The position numbers were made by a program, and so were the translations under genes. A stretch of 64,000 nucleotides of DNA from Ophthalmolycus amberensis. Its lineage: Eukaryota > Chordata > Actinopteri > Perciformes > Zoarcidae. Each line of letters starts with the position of its first letter. Position 1 is the first letter of the stretch. A model generated the notes under the pieces. That model worked only from the letters and a program-made list of their open reading frames with translations, made no database searches and was not told the origin of the DNA. The stretch covers positions 373,501 through 437,500 of the forward strand of contig JAFEUB010000812.1 of assembly GCA_024529925.1 (NCBI GenBank). Direction: 5' to 3'. Shown here one piece after another: positions 12,768 to 21,792 of this stretch.

Positions 12768-14014
12768 TACTGAATTGTATGAATAAGATGTCCTTATTAT
12801 GCCAGTGTTGGAATAAATGATAACAATGTAACTGCAAAGTACTAATGCATTTTTGATACCTTTTTTTTTTGCATTGAATTATACTATTTGCTGAAATTGA
12901 TTGGATGGCCCTACCCAAAAAAATATCCACCAGCCGCCACTGCATACACCTATAATAACAACCTGAGCATTTCAATGGCAAAAACAGGCACTTTTGGTGG
13001 ATGTGAATGAGTTCGGAATTTAACTAATACATCGCAACCCGTTGTTCAATACTGGACCACTTTCAAATGTTTTTATCTTCATTACTCACCCACATAAAAA
13101 CGTGGGACAATAGGGTCCAGGTTAAAAAATACCAAAGTTCCCCTTTAAACAACTCTTGTAATCCAAAATTGATACATTAAATACATAACATTCCCATTTT
13201 TCACGACCCAGTGTCAGACAGGCTCGCTCAGGATGTATACTACATTTTCAATATTTAATATCTGACAGTTTTGGATAATATATTTCTGCTCTGAAGGGAT
13301 TCGTTGTGGCTCTGCTCTACTGTTTTCTAAATGGCGAGGTAAGTTAATATAATTTTATATTTGTTGGTTAATTTGCTACTTGAATTCTAGTTCATATTTG
13401 TTGACAGTTAAGGATGCTCTGAGGTTTCAGGATGGGCTGCTTAAAGCAACCTTAATAAAAGACCCTGCACACTCACACAGGTGTTTTCACTTTGTCTGCT
13501 TAATTAGATCTCTGAAGAGAAGAGGTCTAATCAAGCAAAGCAAGTGAAAACACCTGTGTGTGTGTGTGTGTGCAGGGAAAATATTCCTTTTCTTCGTAAA
13601 AAATAAAATAAATGAAGATTTGCATATGTCAGGTATGAAATCAAACTAAAAATCGATGGTATGTTTTGGAAAGTCAAAAAGTATTAATGGGCTGAAATCT
13701 GCAGCCCACAAATCTAGTAGTGTGGTTCCTTTTCAGACGTCGAGGGGAAAAGCCCAGTGTACCTTTCAGACAAGAAAATAATTGGAGGGGGCATTTGTTT
13801 TGTGTGTGTGTGTGTTCAGGTGCAGGCAGAAATGAAGAAGAGGTTTTGGAAGTGGCAGACCCAGAGTTACCTGAGCTACAGTAAACGACGGCGTACGTTG
13901 TTCACTGAGAGCAGCACGGTGACTCAGATCTCCGTCCTAGACAAATCCAGCCCCAAAGATCAGCCGGCGTCAGAGACACACACCCTTGCACCCAACAACG
14001 TGTCTGGTGTCTGA
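4215..14014 (+). CDS. ghrhr: GHRH-receptor-like class B1 GPCR, N-terminus not seen
   Basis: This gene encodes a seven-transmembrane peptide-hormone receptor of the secretin family, expected at the plasma membrane and coupled to Gs/cAMP. Exons seen: 4215-4315, 5378-5475, 6211-6343, 7250-7403, 7535-7595, 8111-8180, 9346-9437, 9533-9662, 13297-13338 and 13820-14014. All junctions are GT/AG and the reading frame stays open across them for 357 residues. Landmarks are NCTEDGW in the ectodomain, KFHCTRNYIH after TM1, GWG in TM4, CWD in the second extracellular loop, RLAKSTLLLIPLFG in TM6 and YCFLNGEV at the end of TM7. The exons for the signal peptide and the first ectodomain half are not visible upstream; they lie before the window or are too diverged. 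GHRH receptor is favoured because the PACAP receptor lies next door, as in other vertebrates. A VIP receptor or the fish GHRHR-like/PRP receptor is the alternative. Class membership is near certain; the exact name is not. Confidence 0.75.
5378..5475 (+). CDS. ghrhr: ghrhr-like exon: juxtamembrane segment and TM1
   Basis: This 98-bp exon begins TTYFSNFKQVYTAGY and continues into the hydrophobic first transmembrane helix. It equals in length the PACAP-receptor exon at 25336-25433. The acceptor follows a long T tract (5344-5358). The donor splits an Arg codon (cag|gtaata). Confidence 0.9.
5753..6006 (+). mobile_element. tRNA-derived SINE with (TTC)n tail
   Basis: The head has an A-box-like gttgctcactgggtt and a perfect B box ggttcgatcccc at 5811-5822, 50-60 bp apart, as in a tRNA promoter. 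The body contains the fish SINE phrases acactgaacccc and cagcccactgctcc. It ends gacaataaaaatgg followed by ttc repeats (about 5990-6006). It lies in a ghrhr-like intron in the same orientation as the gene. Confidence 0.8.
6211..6343 (+). CDS. ghrhr: ghrhr-like exon: intracellular loop 1, TM2, extracellular loop 1
   Basis: This 133-bp exon encodes KFHCTRNYIH, the family's conserved start of TM2, followed by a hydrophobic helix and FIKDGVLF. It ends with CFMST before donor gtgagt. The exon matches in length and sequence the PACAP-receptor exon at 24449-24581. Confidence 0.92.
7250..7403 (+). CDS. ghrhr: ghrhr-like exon: TM3, intracellular loop 2, start of TM4
   Basis: This 154-bp exon starts TSCKSAVAFFQF; its Cys is expected to pair with the loop-2 CW cysteine. 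ANYFWLLVEGMYLQTLL is the TM3 signature of the family, and YFWWYILIGWG opens TM4. The acceptor follows a C-rich tract and the donor is ggg|gtgggc. Confidence 0.92.
7535..7595 (+). CDS. ghrhr: ghrhr-like exon: TM4 end
   Basis: This 61-bp exon encodes LPTTIIMAWILTRNFYDNKG and is exactly as long as its PACAP-receptor counterpart at 24019-24079. It is a small exon in conserved phase: the codon for Gly is split at both ends. Confidence 0.88.
8111..8180 (+). CDS. ghrhr: ghrhr-like exon: extracellular loop 2 and start of TM5
   Basis: The 70-bp exon opens with the invariant Cys-Trp-Asp of extracellular loop 2, then IWWIIKAPITASLL entering TM5. The acceptor is ctcag|g and the donor ctg|gtgagt. Confidence 0.9.
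9346..9437 (+). CDS. ghrhr: ghrhr-like exon: TM5 and intracellular loop 3
   Basis: This 92-bp exon encodes VNFIIFINVIRILVQKL, then SPGVGGNDASHFK of the G-protein-contacting third loop. The same length is found in the PACAP receptor (23672-23763). The donor splits the Lys codon (aa|gtgaga). Confidence 0.9.
9533..9662 (+). CDS. ghrhr: ghrhr-like exon: TM6, extracellular loop 3, start of TM7
   Basis: This 130-bp exon carries RLAKSTLLLIPLFGMHY, the TM6 signature, and ends ELGLGSFQ before donor cag|gtaaaa. The intron that follows (9663-13296) is enlarged by nested mobile elements. Confidence 0.93.
9838..11377 (+). mobile_element. 5'-truncated L2-type LINE with reverse transcriptase
   Basis: The element begins inside the reverse transcriptase and ends with the typical L2 3' end: aagcactttgaattacc, then gctatacaaataaac and four to five cttgc units (11352-11377). 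It inserted in the same orientation as the host gene. Its uninterrupted frame suggests a recent copy, but truncation removed the endonuclease and the 5' promoter, so it cannot move on its own. Confidence 0.88.
9841..11163 (+). pseudogene. Reverse transcriptase domain of the L2-type LINE
   Basis: The frame is open for about 440 codons. It opens NYRPISNLPFLSKIIEK, then has SGFRQHHSTETAL, LLDLSAAFDTVDH (catalytic Asp region), GVPQGSILGPPLF and YADDTQIY (catalytic YADD box), followed by the C-terminal LHWLPVQQRIDFKI and SFKSRLKTFLF motifs of L2/jockey-type elements. The upstream half of the normal protein, including the APE endonuclease, is missing. The leading residues back to an ATG at 9757 come from flanking DNA. 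Confidence 0.9.
11882..11933. repeat. Perfect hairpin, 22-bp arms, 8-nt loop
   Basis: The arms at 11882-11903 and 11912-11933 are exact reverse complements (aaaaagacttccgggaggg...), separated by gatgagaa. It lies in the 5' subterminal part of the hAT element, where transposase-binding repeats are common. Confidence 0.9.
12004..12510 (+). pseudogene. Broken hAT (ZMYM1/TTF-type) transposase fragment
   Basis: One frame reads NRHILSKIIDCVKFCGAFEL, then SKTVQNELLDCML and FIAIQADETTDIS, where the Asp in DETTD belongs to the catalytic region of ZMYM1-like hAT transposases. After about 12370 the homologous C-terminal piece (MLSMEKELVSDMPDFNKKVI) continues in another frame. Most of the catalytic domain has been deleted and the frame broken at the junction, so it cannot be functional. 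Confidence 0.82.
12721..12762. repeat. (AT)n microsatellite inside the hAT element
   Basis: About 20 uninterrupted AT units lie in a longer AT-rich stretch (12600-12780). Confidence 0.95.
13297..13338 (+). CDS. ghrhr: ghrhr-like exon: end of TM7
   Basis: This 42-bp microexon encodes GFVVALLYCFLNGE, the TM7/helix-8 junction conserved in class B receptors. It has exactly the size of the PACAP-receptor exon at 22307-22348. The acceptor is gaag|gg and the donor gag|gtaagt. Confidence 0.92.
13462..13576. repeat. Long imperfect inverted repeat in last ghrhr-like intron
   Basis: The left half contains cacacaggtgttttcactt and the right half aagtgaaaacacctgtgtg, with partly matching inner parts (attagatctc / gaggtctaat) around a centre near 13516. 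The outer ends ccctgcac and tgcaggg also pair. It could be a foldback or MITE remnant. Confidence 0.75.
13820..14014 (+). CDS. ghrhr: ghrhr-like last coding exon: helix 8 and C-terminal tail
   Basis: It starts VQAEMKKRFWKWQTQSY, the amphipathic helix 8, then a basic KRRR and a Ser/Thr-rich tail with VTQISVL, and ends NNVSGV before TGA at 14012-14014. The tail is the part that varies most between GHRH and VIP receptors and would best decide the identity. Confidence 0.9.
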   Translation: MQAEMKKRFWKWQTQSYLSYSKRRRTLFTESSTVTQISVLDKSSPKDQPASETHTLAPNNVSGV

Positions 14015-17000
14015 GTAGACAGTCGCTGGTATTCATGTCCTGCGTTACAACACCACAGAGCCTGCTCGTTGAATGTTACGGTACCTCTTCACTTTGTACG
14101 GAACAAATCTAATTTGCAGAATTGTTGATTTGTTGACATAAGTCTAACATCCGACACACCTTTCACATTTAACTTTCCCTCATCATATGAGTTATTCTCA
14201 AGCTTACAGGCTTTCGTGTGGGCACACAGGAAGGTCTCATTTTCTATTGCTTTTGTGTTTAACAGCTTTGGGGTTCCTCCTCCTCATCGTACTCACAACC
14301 ACCAAAGAGTTTCTCCCCTTTTAGAAAAGCACCAATGTCAAGTTCACATCAGGCTTTATTTATTTAAAAAAAACTAACTTATACTCTAATAATTATGATT
14401 AGTTTATTCTGTCGCAGCAACATGCTTAGCCATTCATAATGGAAAGTGGGCGTCAACAAAATACCAAGTTGACCAGTTTCCATATGAGACCCTAAAGAGG
14501 ACATTGTCACAAAAAGACAACAACTAATCACTACTTCTCGATTTTGCAGACTTATGTAAAAAAATGTATACTTTCACCCAAACGTTTAGTTCCATTTCAT
14601 AAGCGTTTTGACGTCCATGCTGTCATTGCTCTTACTCATTCAGTGCCACCGGTCTCTTCAGCGTTGGGCATTACAAAATAACAATTCTTAGAAAATGAAT
14701 CTTCCTTTGTTTAATGGAACGTGCCCATATTACCATCAGTGGCTCTGCATGCAACACGTTGCACAGTGCACTAGCGCACATCTGGAGCACTAGACTGTAA
14801 AATCTATTTATTTGTCTGATTATTGTTTTTATGTCTTAGTGTGAACGTTTGTGTAAAGTTAATGCTCCTCCAGAAAAAAAAAATCATGAATGATAGATTA
14901 AAAAGGGATTCAAAGACTTGCTTTTAAATAGATAAAATGGTATGTATATTGAACATGTTTTTTTTCTGTCGTATGTGTAAGTCAGTGTTATTCTTATATA
15001 CTGTAATATTGCAAAATGTGGAGAAAATGATACCGTGTATTTCCCTTTTTGTTAGCATAGGTTACGTGATGCAGTTGCTGATTGCTGTGCAGATTCTAAT
15101 GCTAACGCTAATGCTAATCCAGAACCTGCTTTCTCTGAGAAATCGTTTTAGGAGACTAGTTGACGGCTCGTGATGTTTGTGTATCTATCTATCTAATTCA
15201 TATCTTTCTTCTGTGTTGTGACTTGGGAGACAGTTTACAGTACACAAACATATGGACATGTAGATATATAGTATTATACAGACTGCTACAGTGCCTTTAT
15301 CATGCAGCATGACTCAATGTGTCTCTGCAGTTCAGGTGGATTAAACCTATAGTAAGTTTGCAGTCAAAATCGATGGAACAAAATCATATATTTAAGATTG
15401 TGATACTATACCATGTACTTGAATCTTTGCTGTGCAGCATAAAATATGTGCTTCAGTGTTGTGTCAGAGTCAAGATGATGAGAACTGTGCTGATATGAAA
15501 AACAAAGCTTTCATCAAATTTTGAATTGTGCAGCGAGGACGTGAAGGACGATGAACATGTTTCGATATGATGTCTCTTAAAGAAAAGCTCTCCATGTCGT
15601 GTCTGGACTTCGCTTTTTAGATTGCATCCATTTGAAGTGTTCTTTCTATTTCCTTACTCGAGAAAGTGACGTGTATGTTTCTTTTACAGGTTCCGGTTTA
15701 CTACATGAATGCAAGTTTCTCATTTGGCATTTTCATATTTGGACAGGACAAAGCTGCTTTTTTTTCGGGTTGTCCGTCCGTCCGGTCCATTCTCGTGAAT
15801 GCAATATCTCAGGAACACCTTGAAGGAATTTCTTCAAACGTGGCATAAACTCAAGGATGAATTGATTCGATTTTGCTGTTAAAAGATTACTGTTGGTTAC
15901 TATAGAATAAAATGATGAAGTGACGATATTTTAGAGAAACTACATGATTTTCCAAAATGTAAACTGCATCATGACAGTACAACAGGCACTAATTCTAGTT
16001 CTTATTGTCAACATCCCATGAAAAGACCAAAACCAACAATGTTTCCATCTGTATTCTCCAATACTCTCGAGCTTCCCTCCCCTGTCTGTGGCTCTCATCT
16101 ACAAGCCCATTGGTTCCTAGAAGAAGTACATCTTTTAAAAACGACTCAGAAACATTGTATACACTGCTCTTTAATTTCTAAAAACACACTGTAACAAACG
16201 TTACTCAAACATGAACAAATACTCCAATTGTTGGCGGCGGTTTAATACACATTTTATTACTTTTTGTCCAACAACTCTTCTGAAAAGAGGTTAACACTGT
16301 TGCACAGGGTGACATGTTTCTTCATTACCATGAGCGGTTTATTTTGACTCAATCCCAAATACACACCGTCCTGCTGCCACAAGGCAGGCTAACACGGCTA
16401 ACTGGACAGTATTAGAAGTTTGAACACATGTTTTGGCTTTGGTCTCTTCAGAGGATCTGTTTACAATTAAAAAAATAATAAAGAATGACATCAGCCTTTT
16501 CCTTTAAGCCTAAAGACTTGGGGATATTTACCGCACACAGCAACATTGAGCCAAACAAGTTAAAAACATTTATTGTCGATATTTCCATAATGTACAAAAA
16601 AAAACCCTTCTAATGTGCACGATAAAACGAGATCAAATGTTGCACCGTGCAGTGAAAGAGATCAAATTGAAAAAAGAAGAGCTCATGAGCGGACAGTAGG
16701 CTCGCAGCAGAGTGCTTCAAGTTACTTTTACATTCAGCCATCAGTACACAAACTGCTTCTTTTTTTTACCTCTAGCTGATTTAAACAGGCAATTGGTACA
16801 ATGACGCAATACAAGAAAAAAACACCATCAAAAAGCTAAAAAAAAGAGTCACATTTCCAATCAATTGTCTTGTCATGCTATGCAGTAAAAATCATTAAGA
16901 ACAAAAAGGGTACAGCAATGTTTTATGGCACTTTACTTTTCCTCATGTTCGCAAAGATTAACATTCAAAGGAAAAGTATTCAATGTGTCCTGACGGGACT

Positions 17001-20000
17001 AGAGCTACAATTCGATAAATCGTTCACAGTTGAAACCCAATATTCATGTTCTAGCTTATTCATTGCCTCGTCCATTTCGTAAACAACACGCAGCTCAGAT
17101 TCCCTTAATGGGCTGAAAGATCCGCCCGATACCTTGTGATTACATCAGCTGGTCAAATGAGATCGATTTAACACGCATGCGTCAGCCTATTAGAGAGTAC
17201 AGAGGCATTACAGGAGGCTTTATACTTTTAGCAAACACGATCACCATTGAGAAAAATTATCAAAAAAAAAAATAATGAAAACACAGCGTTATTCACTTTG
17301 AACCACAGAAAACTCCATTTACAAGGTACGACGTTGGCAGCTTGTTTCCGCCTCGCACATTTAAACTGCAGTATATTTAGTCACAAAGGCTGACTACAGA
17401 CCTTTAGAAGACTTCATCTAACTACTTCATAGTTCAGAGACTGTAATTAATATTTATCCTTATAATAATAGCAACATCTTTGTCTGACATCAACATAGTA
17501 CTGGCAATATAAGGCTCCAAACTCCCATATTAACACTAAAGGAAAATAATTCATATATTTATATGTATATATAACAACAAAATTAGGCTCATGACCCGGT
17601 GAGATTGTCAAAATGTCTGTAATGAACTCAACTGAACCAGAGTAGAGGTGGTGATTGTCCAGCCCTTTCCCCAAACATCACAAGATGAAACCGGACCCCT
17701 CCTACGGCTGCTGTTAGACCTGCATCTATTTAGTGCAGGTCACACTGAATACACACACAGCAGCAGAACAACACAATACAGTTTCCGGTCAGCCCTTCTT
17801 TTCTTTCTTTGCCTTTGCATGGTCTGGACTTCCAGAAATGAGTAAATTTGGTGGTTTGCAGGTCAAGAGATGTGCTTTTAGAGTAAAACATAGATGTGAC
17901 AGAATTTTGTTCAAAAGTGAAAGTTTTTAGAGATGTATTGGTCCTGATTTAAGTATCTGCAGTCTATTTCAGTGTCTAGTAAGAATCTTTTGGACATTGC
18001 AATATAGTGACTGAAGTGATGTCAAACAACTGTTTAAACCAAATTCAACCCCGTCTTAACCTTCTGTGTGTAGTAATGTCCTGACATGTTTGTGTGAATT
18101 TGGACCTTAAACTCGTTAGTTTTAAACTCCGCTGTTAATCAATTATATTGTATTCAGTTACCGTATTTCAATGTCTATTGAGAACACAAGTCACTAAATT
18201 ATGGTAATAATGATCACGTTTGAAAGCTCCAGAACAGCTACAAATGGACCTTGTTATGTTTTAATCTAAAAGTAGGGCTGTCATTTAGGACACAGTCTCT
18301 TTATTTTGACATTTGATATTTAGAATAAAGCTGAAAACAGAGAGAACCACTTTCTGGCTACGTGGCAAAGGTTTTGAAACATTTAGACCATATTGTACTA
18401 AAAATATAAGAGAACAGTTGAATGAATAATTTAGAAATATGAATGTAAATAATGCAAATAATCTGAGAAATTTGGGTAATCTGATTTAAGTGTTTGTTGA
18501 AAACAATGGAAAAACAAGTGAAACTGAATACATAAAAAAAAATCAAAAATTAAAAGTAAAAATGAAATATTAAGATTCATGCTTTTACTTTGACAAAATA
18601 AAAAAAAAGCTTTTTATTTCCTTCACCACCAATCAGTTGCTAAAATAAATGAATACTTGAGTAATTTTGCTCTTTAAAAACTAATTATTATCCAACATTT
18701 TGACAGTTTCGGGACTCCGTAACTGACGTCTTTTTACCTGCAAATGACCAAAGATGTATTTATTGCATGACTTCAAACTTCTGATGTGAAAAACTAAACA
18801 TGTAACCACAGTATTATATTGAACTTAGCAGATAGACTAACTTTCTAGTATTATCAGTCATAAATGATGTGTATCCAGAAAAGAAAGAGCAAATATGTTA
18901 ATCAAATAATCTACTAATTGTTTGTTTTGGTGTTCTTCAGTTCCACTTTGTTTTTAAAGACATTTCAGAAATTTTGTTTTGCAAATAATGTCTCTTCTTA
19001 CAATAATTAAGAATTCAGTCATATTTAGTGGAAATTAAGAATACAGCGCCCTTACAAACATGAGTATGAAATGAAAATGAAAAATTATTTTGTGGTTCAG
19101 GTACATGACACTTTTTACAGTCCAGTAATTTTCCACTGTTCTGCTGTTGATAAGAATTAAGGTTGTGTCAGTAAAATTAGAAAACATATTTATTCTTTTG
19201 CGCATGTGATATACCGTACTGTACATTGACTGAGTTAATATACTGTAGCACTGCTTTATTTGAAACACTAATCGGTCATATGTTTTGCTCATCTTTAGCA
19301 AAGACAAGTTAAAGTTTTGAAGGCCTCCAAGTTTAAAATACTGATTTAGTCTTAAACATCATAAAAGCACTTTGTTCAATCATTTTGTTGACTTTGCAGT
19401 TTCGTTTTGAAATTGAAAAGACAAATCTCTCTTTTTTTTCTTCTTTTAAATCATCAACAGAAGTCAAAATGTGTGCTTAAAGGCACTTTTGGAGACACGA
19501 AGGAGAGTTGAACGTAAGGATTCAGAGGATACTTGAGTCAGACCAAAAGAAACATCTGCAGTGACATCGGTTGCAAAGCTAACTCGGCCTTTGCAAACAG
19601 ATGCGGCCGTGCAAAAACCCAGGAAGGATTCGATTACTTGGTAAAAGTCCCACTCTCGAAAGCATAACATTCATCTCAATGTGCTTGCTTTCAAGCATAA
19701 AGAGAGCAAATGCCACCAGAGACAATAACTGCAGAAAGAGAGAAATACTGCGAGGCGGTCTGAGAGATTTGTCTGAGCCCTCATTAATCAAAATGCCAAG
19801 CTTTGTTTTCAAAGGATCATTTCTTTCCAAAAACAGTGAAGTGCTGTGATGTTTCCGATGGTCTCTACACCTTAACTTCAACCAGTACGACGTTGAAACT
19901 TCCTGCAGGAGGCTGTTGAAGAGACTCCGCTTTACAAAGTGACAAAGAGAATCAGTATTACAGCGTGTGGCCTCCACAACAGCCCGATAGACTCTGAAAG

Positions 20001-21603
20001 TTCATGAAGAAAAAGGAAATAAACAACCGAGTAAACACTGAATTCTCACCAAAAAGAAGTAAACAAAACCACATGGGCAATATGCAACTTCATGCAAACA
20101 ACTGATCTCGCGACGCTTTAGTCCAGTGCTGAGATTCAACAGAGAGGTTTGTGTTTGTGGTCGTAGTCAGCAAACTGCAGCACTGTGCACACATCCGAAG
20201 ACCCTCCGAGTCATCATCTAACCCTGGTATGTTGTTGTTTTTTTCCTCTCTTTTTTTTGGCATTTCACATAAATGTAGAAAATATGTCCTCCTCCTAAAC
20301 ACTGCTTTTCCAAGTTCCACCTGTTAGATCTCAAGATCGAGAAATTTCTTCTCAACATTCCACTGTCTAGTTGTCTTCAACACCCATTATATATCAGTCA
20401 CAGTTCACACAGGAAACAATTGTTTGTGCCAGTAGTGGGAAATAATACTGAGCTTTCTGAATGAGTTTGGGTCTGACTTGGGGGTCCATAATGTATCAGC
20501 TGACCCTTTGCACTATCAATAACAATGATTTGATGGTGAAAAGTTCAATTTCCAACACCGATGTAAGTGTGAACTATCATTCTTTAAATTGTCGTCAACG
20601 TATTTAACAAAACGGCTCATCTAAGGTATTTACTGTACATCAGGGCGATCAGATTCAAAGCAGCAGAGGCCGACATATTATGAGTTTTAGTCCAGGGTTT
20701 GGGGCAAGCTCCACCGACACTACATTTCCCATAATGCAGCAAACTGTATCTTTTCCAAAGACCCTGCTTGCCTGGTAAATACCCAAGTCTTTCAAACACA
20801 ATGCCCTCAGTTTGTAACACAGTTTTTTAGTTTAGAATGTGTGGTTTCCAAGGCCAAGCTAAAATCACCTTGATGACATCACTGTGACATCACTGGGGTT
20901 ATTTTTACATAACATCACAGCCTAATGAATACTCAACGGGACAATCAGTTGGAGTGCCCATGTAAGGTATTTACATTGCCCAGTGTCTGAAGCGAGGCCT
21001 CTTCATTTCACGTCTGTATCTAAAGAGGAATCCAGTGCGTAGTTACAGTCTAAAACACATTTTGAGGAAATTCTGACACTTGAGGACAAATGTGAAAGCT
21101 TCCTCAGACAGACTGGAATGATCACCGTGAGAGGGTTGCAGTAATGAACTGGTCCCCTGTGCTGTACAGCAGCAGATAACTGCAGCACCAGACAAAGAGT
21201 ATATACAGTATATACAGAGAGATAACCATGCTTCTTCTGCAGCCTGACAAAGACACCAGATATACACTAGAGTTCCTAACCGTGCCCTTTGAAGCTGAGA
21301 GGCTGCTCAGGAACAGGTGGACCGAGTTTGTGTTCCACCCCTGAACTGGGTCAGAGGTCGGGACGTGACGAGATTCATCATTTGGCACCTGACATTCGGG
21401 TTCGGTCATGTTTCAGGGGGGTGGGGCGGGTCAGACTGGAGGCTGTTCTGGGTCACTGGAGTTAAGTTGGGTTTCCATCATGGTTTCGTCCGGGTATGGG
21501 TTGGGGTACGGGTTGAGGAACGGGTTGGCGAGGCTGGTCATCGGGACGACGGTGGGTGTGGTAGGTCTGGCGGCGTCAGGTCCGGAAGAGGCGCCGGTGT
21601 CGC
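14015..21603. other. Intergenic interval holding two converging 3' UTRs
   Basis: No coding exon is visible in these 7.6 kb. Both receptor genes end into this interval, so their 3' UTRs must lie here. The minus-strand poly(A) signal AATAAA (TTTATT on plus) occurs several times, for example near 16565, 18300, 18755, 19185 and 19250. The cluster near 16565, next to an A-rich stretch, could end a long adcyap1r1 3' UTR. A plus-strand aataaa is at about 15906. The actual ends cannot be fixed from sequence alone. Confidence 0.4.
15765..15970 (+). repeat. Dispersed teleost repeat fragment
   Basis: The phrases tctcgtgaatgcaatatctc, aggaacaccttgaaggaatt and ctcaaggatgaattgattcg match, from memory, an interspersed repeat common in perch-like fish. 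Borders are approximate and no terminal structure is visible. Confidence 0.5.
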
Positions 21604-21792
21604 TCAGGTGGCCGGGGTCTCGGCCTGCAGGCTGGACATGCGGATCTGCGAGCTGCTCTTGCTGAGGATGGACAGCTGCGTGCCCCCGTTCACACCACTG
21701 CTCGCCAGCGAAGGATGCCGGTGCTTCAGATCCACAGCAAAGTACCTGTTCACCGTCCAGCTGCGCCATTTCCTCTTGATCTCCGATTGCAC
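21604..21792 (-). CDS. adcyap1r1: adcyap1r1 exon 13: C-terminal tail and stop
   Basis: It encodes VQSEIKRKWRSWTVNRYF, a Ser-rich tail, and the final residues QAETPAT before TGA (21606-21604). The ending matches the mammalian receptor almost to the last residue. Confidence 0.95.
   Translation of the reverse strand: MQSEIKRKWRSWTVNRYFAVDLKHRHPSLASSGVNGGTQLSILSKSSSQIRMSSLQAETPAT

Larger units (their letters stand above)
11500..12942 (+). mobile_element. hAT transposon, internally deleted, with exact 8-bp target duplication
   Basis: The left end is cagtggcggccgg and the right end ccagccgccactg, matching terminal inverted repeats of about 13 bp with one mismatch. The 8-bp flank catacacc occurs exactly on both sides (11492-11499 and 12943-12950), the hallmark of hAT insertion. 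Inside are a 22-bp-arm hairpin, a partial transposase and an (AT)n run. It is 1443 bp long, far below a full autonomous element. Confidence 0.92.
9715..13143. mobile_element. Outer inverted-repeat DNA element split by two later insertions
   Basis: Sequence from about 9725 (gtattttttttcaacctgg then accctatt) to 9811 (ggtccagtattga) recurs in inverted form at about 13043-13143 (caatactggacc ... aatagggtccaggtt, then aaaaaatacc). These are decayed terminal inverted repeats of roughly 90 bp. Between them lie unique element segments (11378-11499 and 12951-13042) and two intact younger insertions. No transposase of its own is visible, so it is a non-autonomous element. The full interval sits in the ghrhr-like intron. 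Confidence 0.6.
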
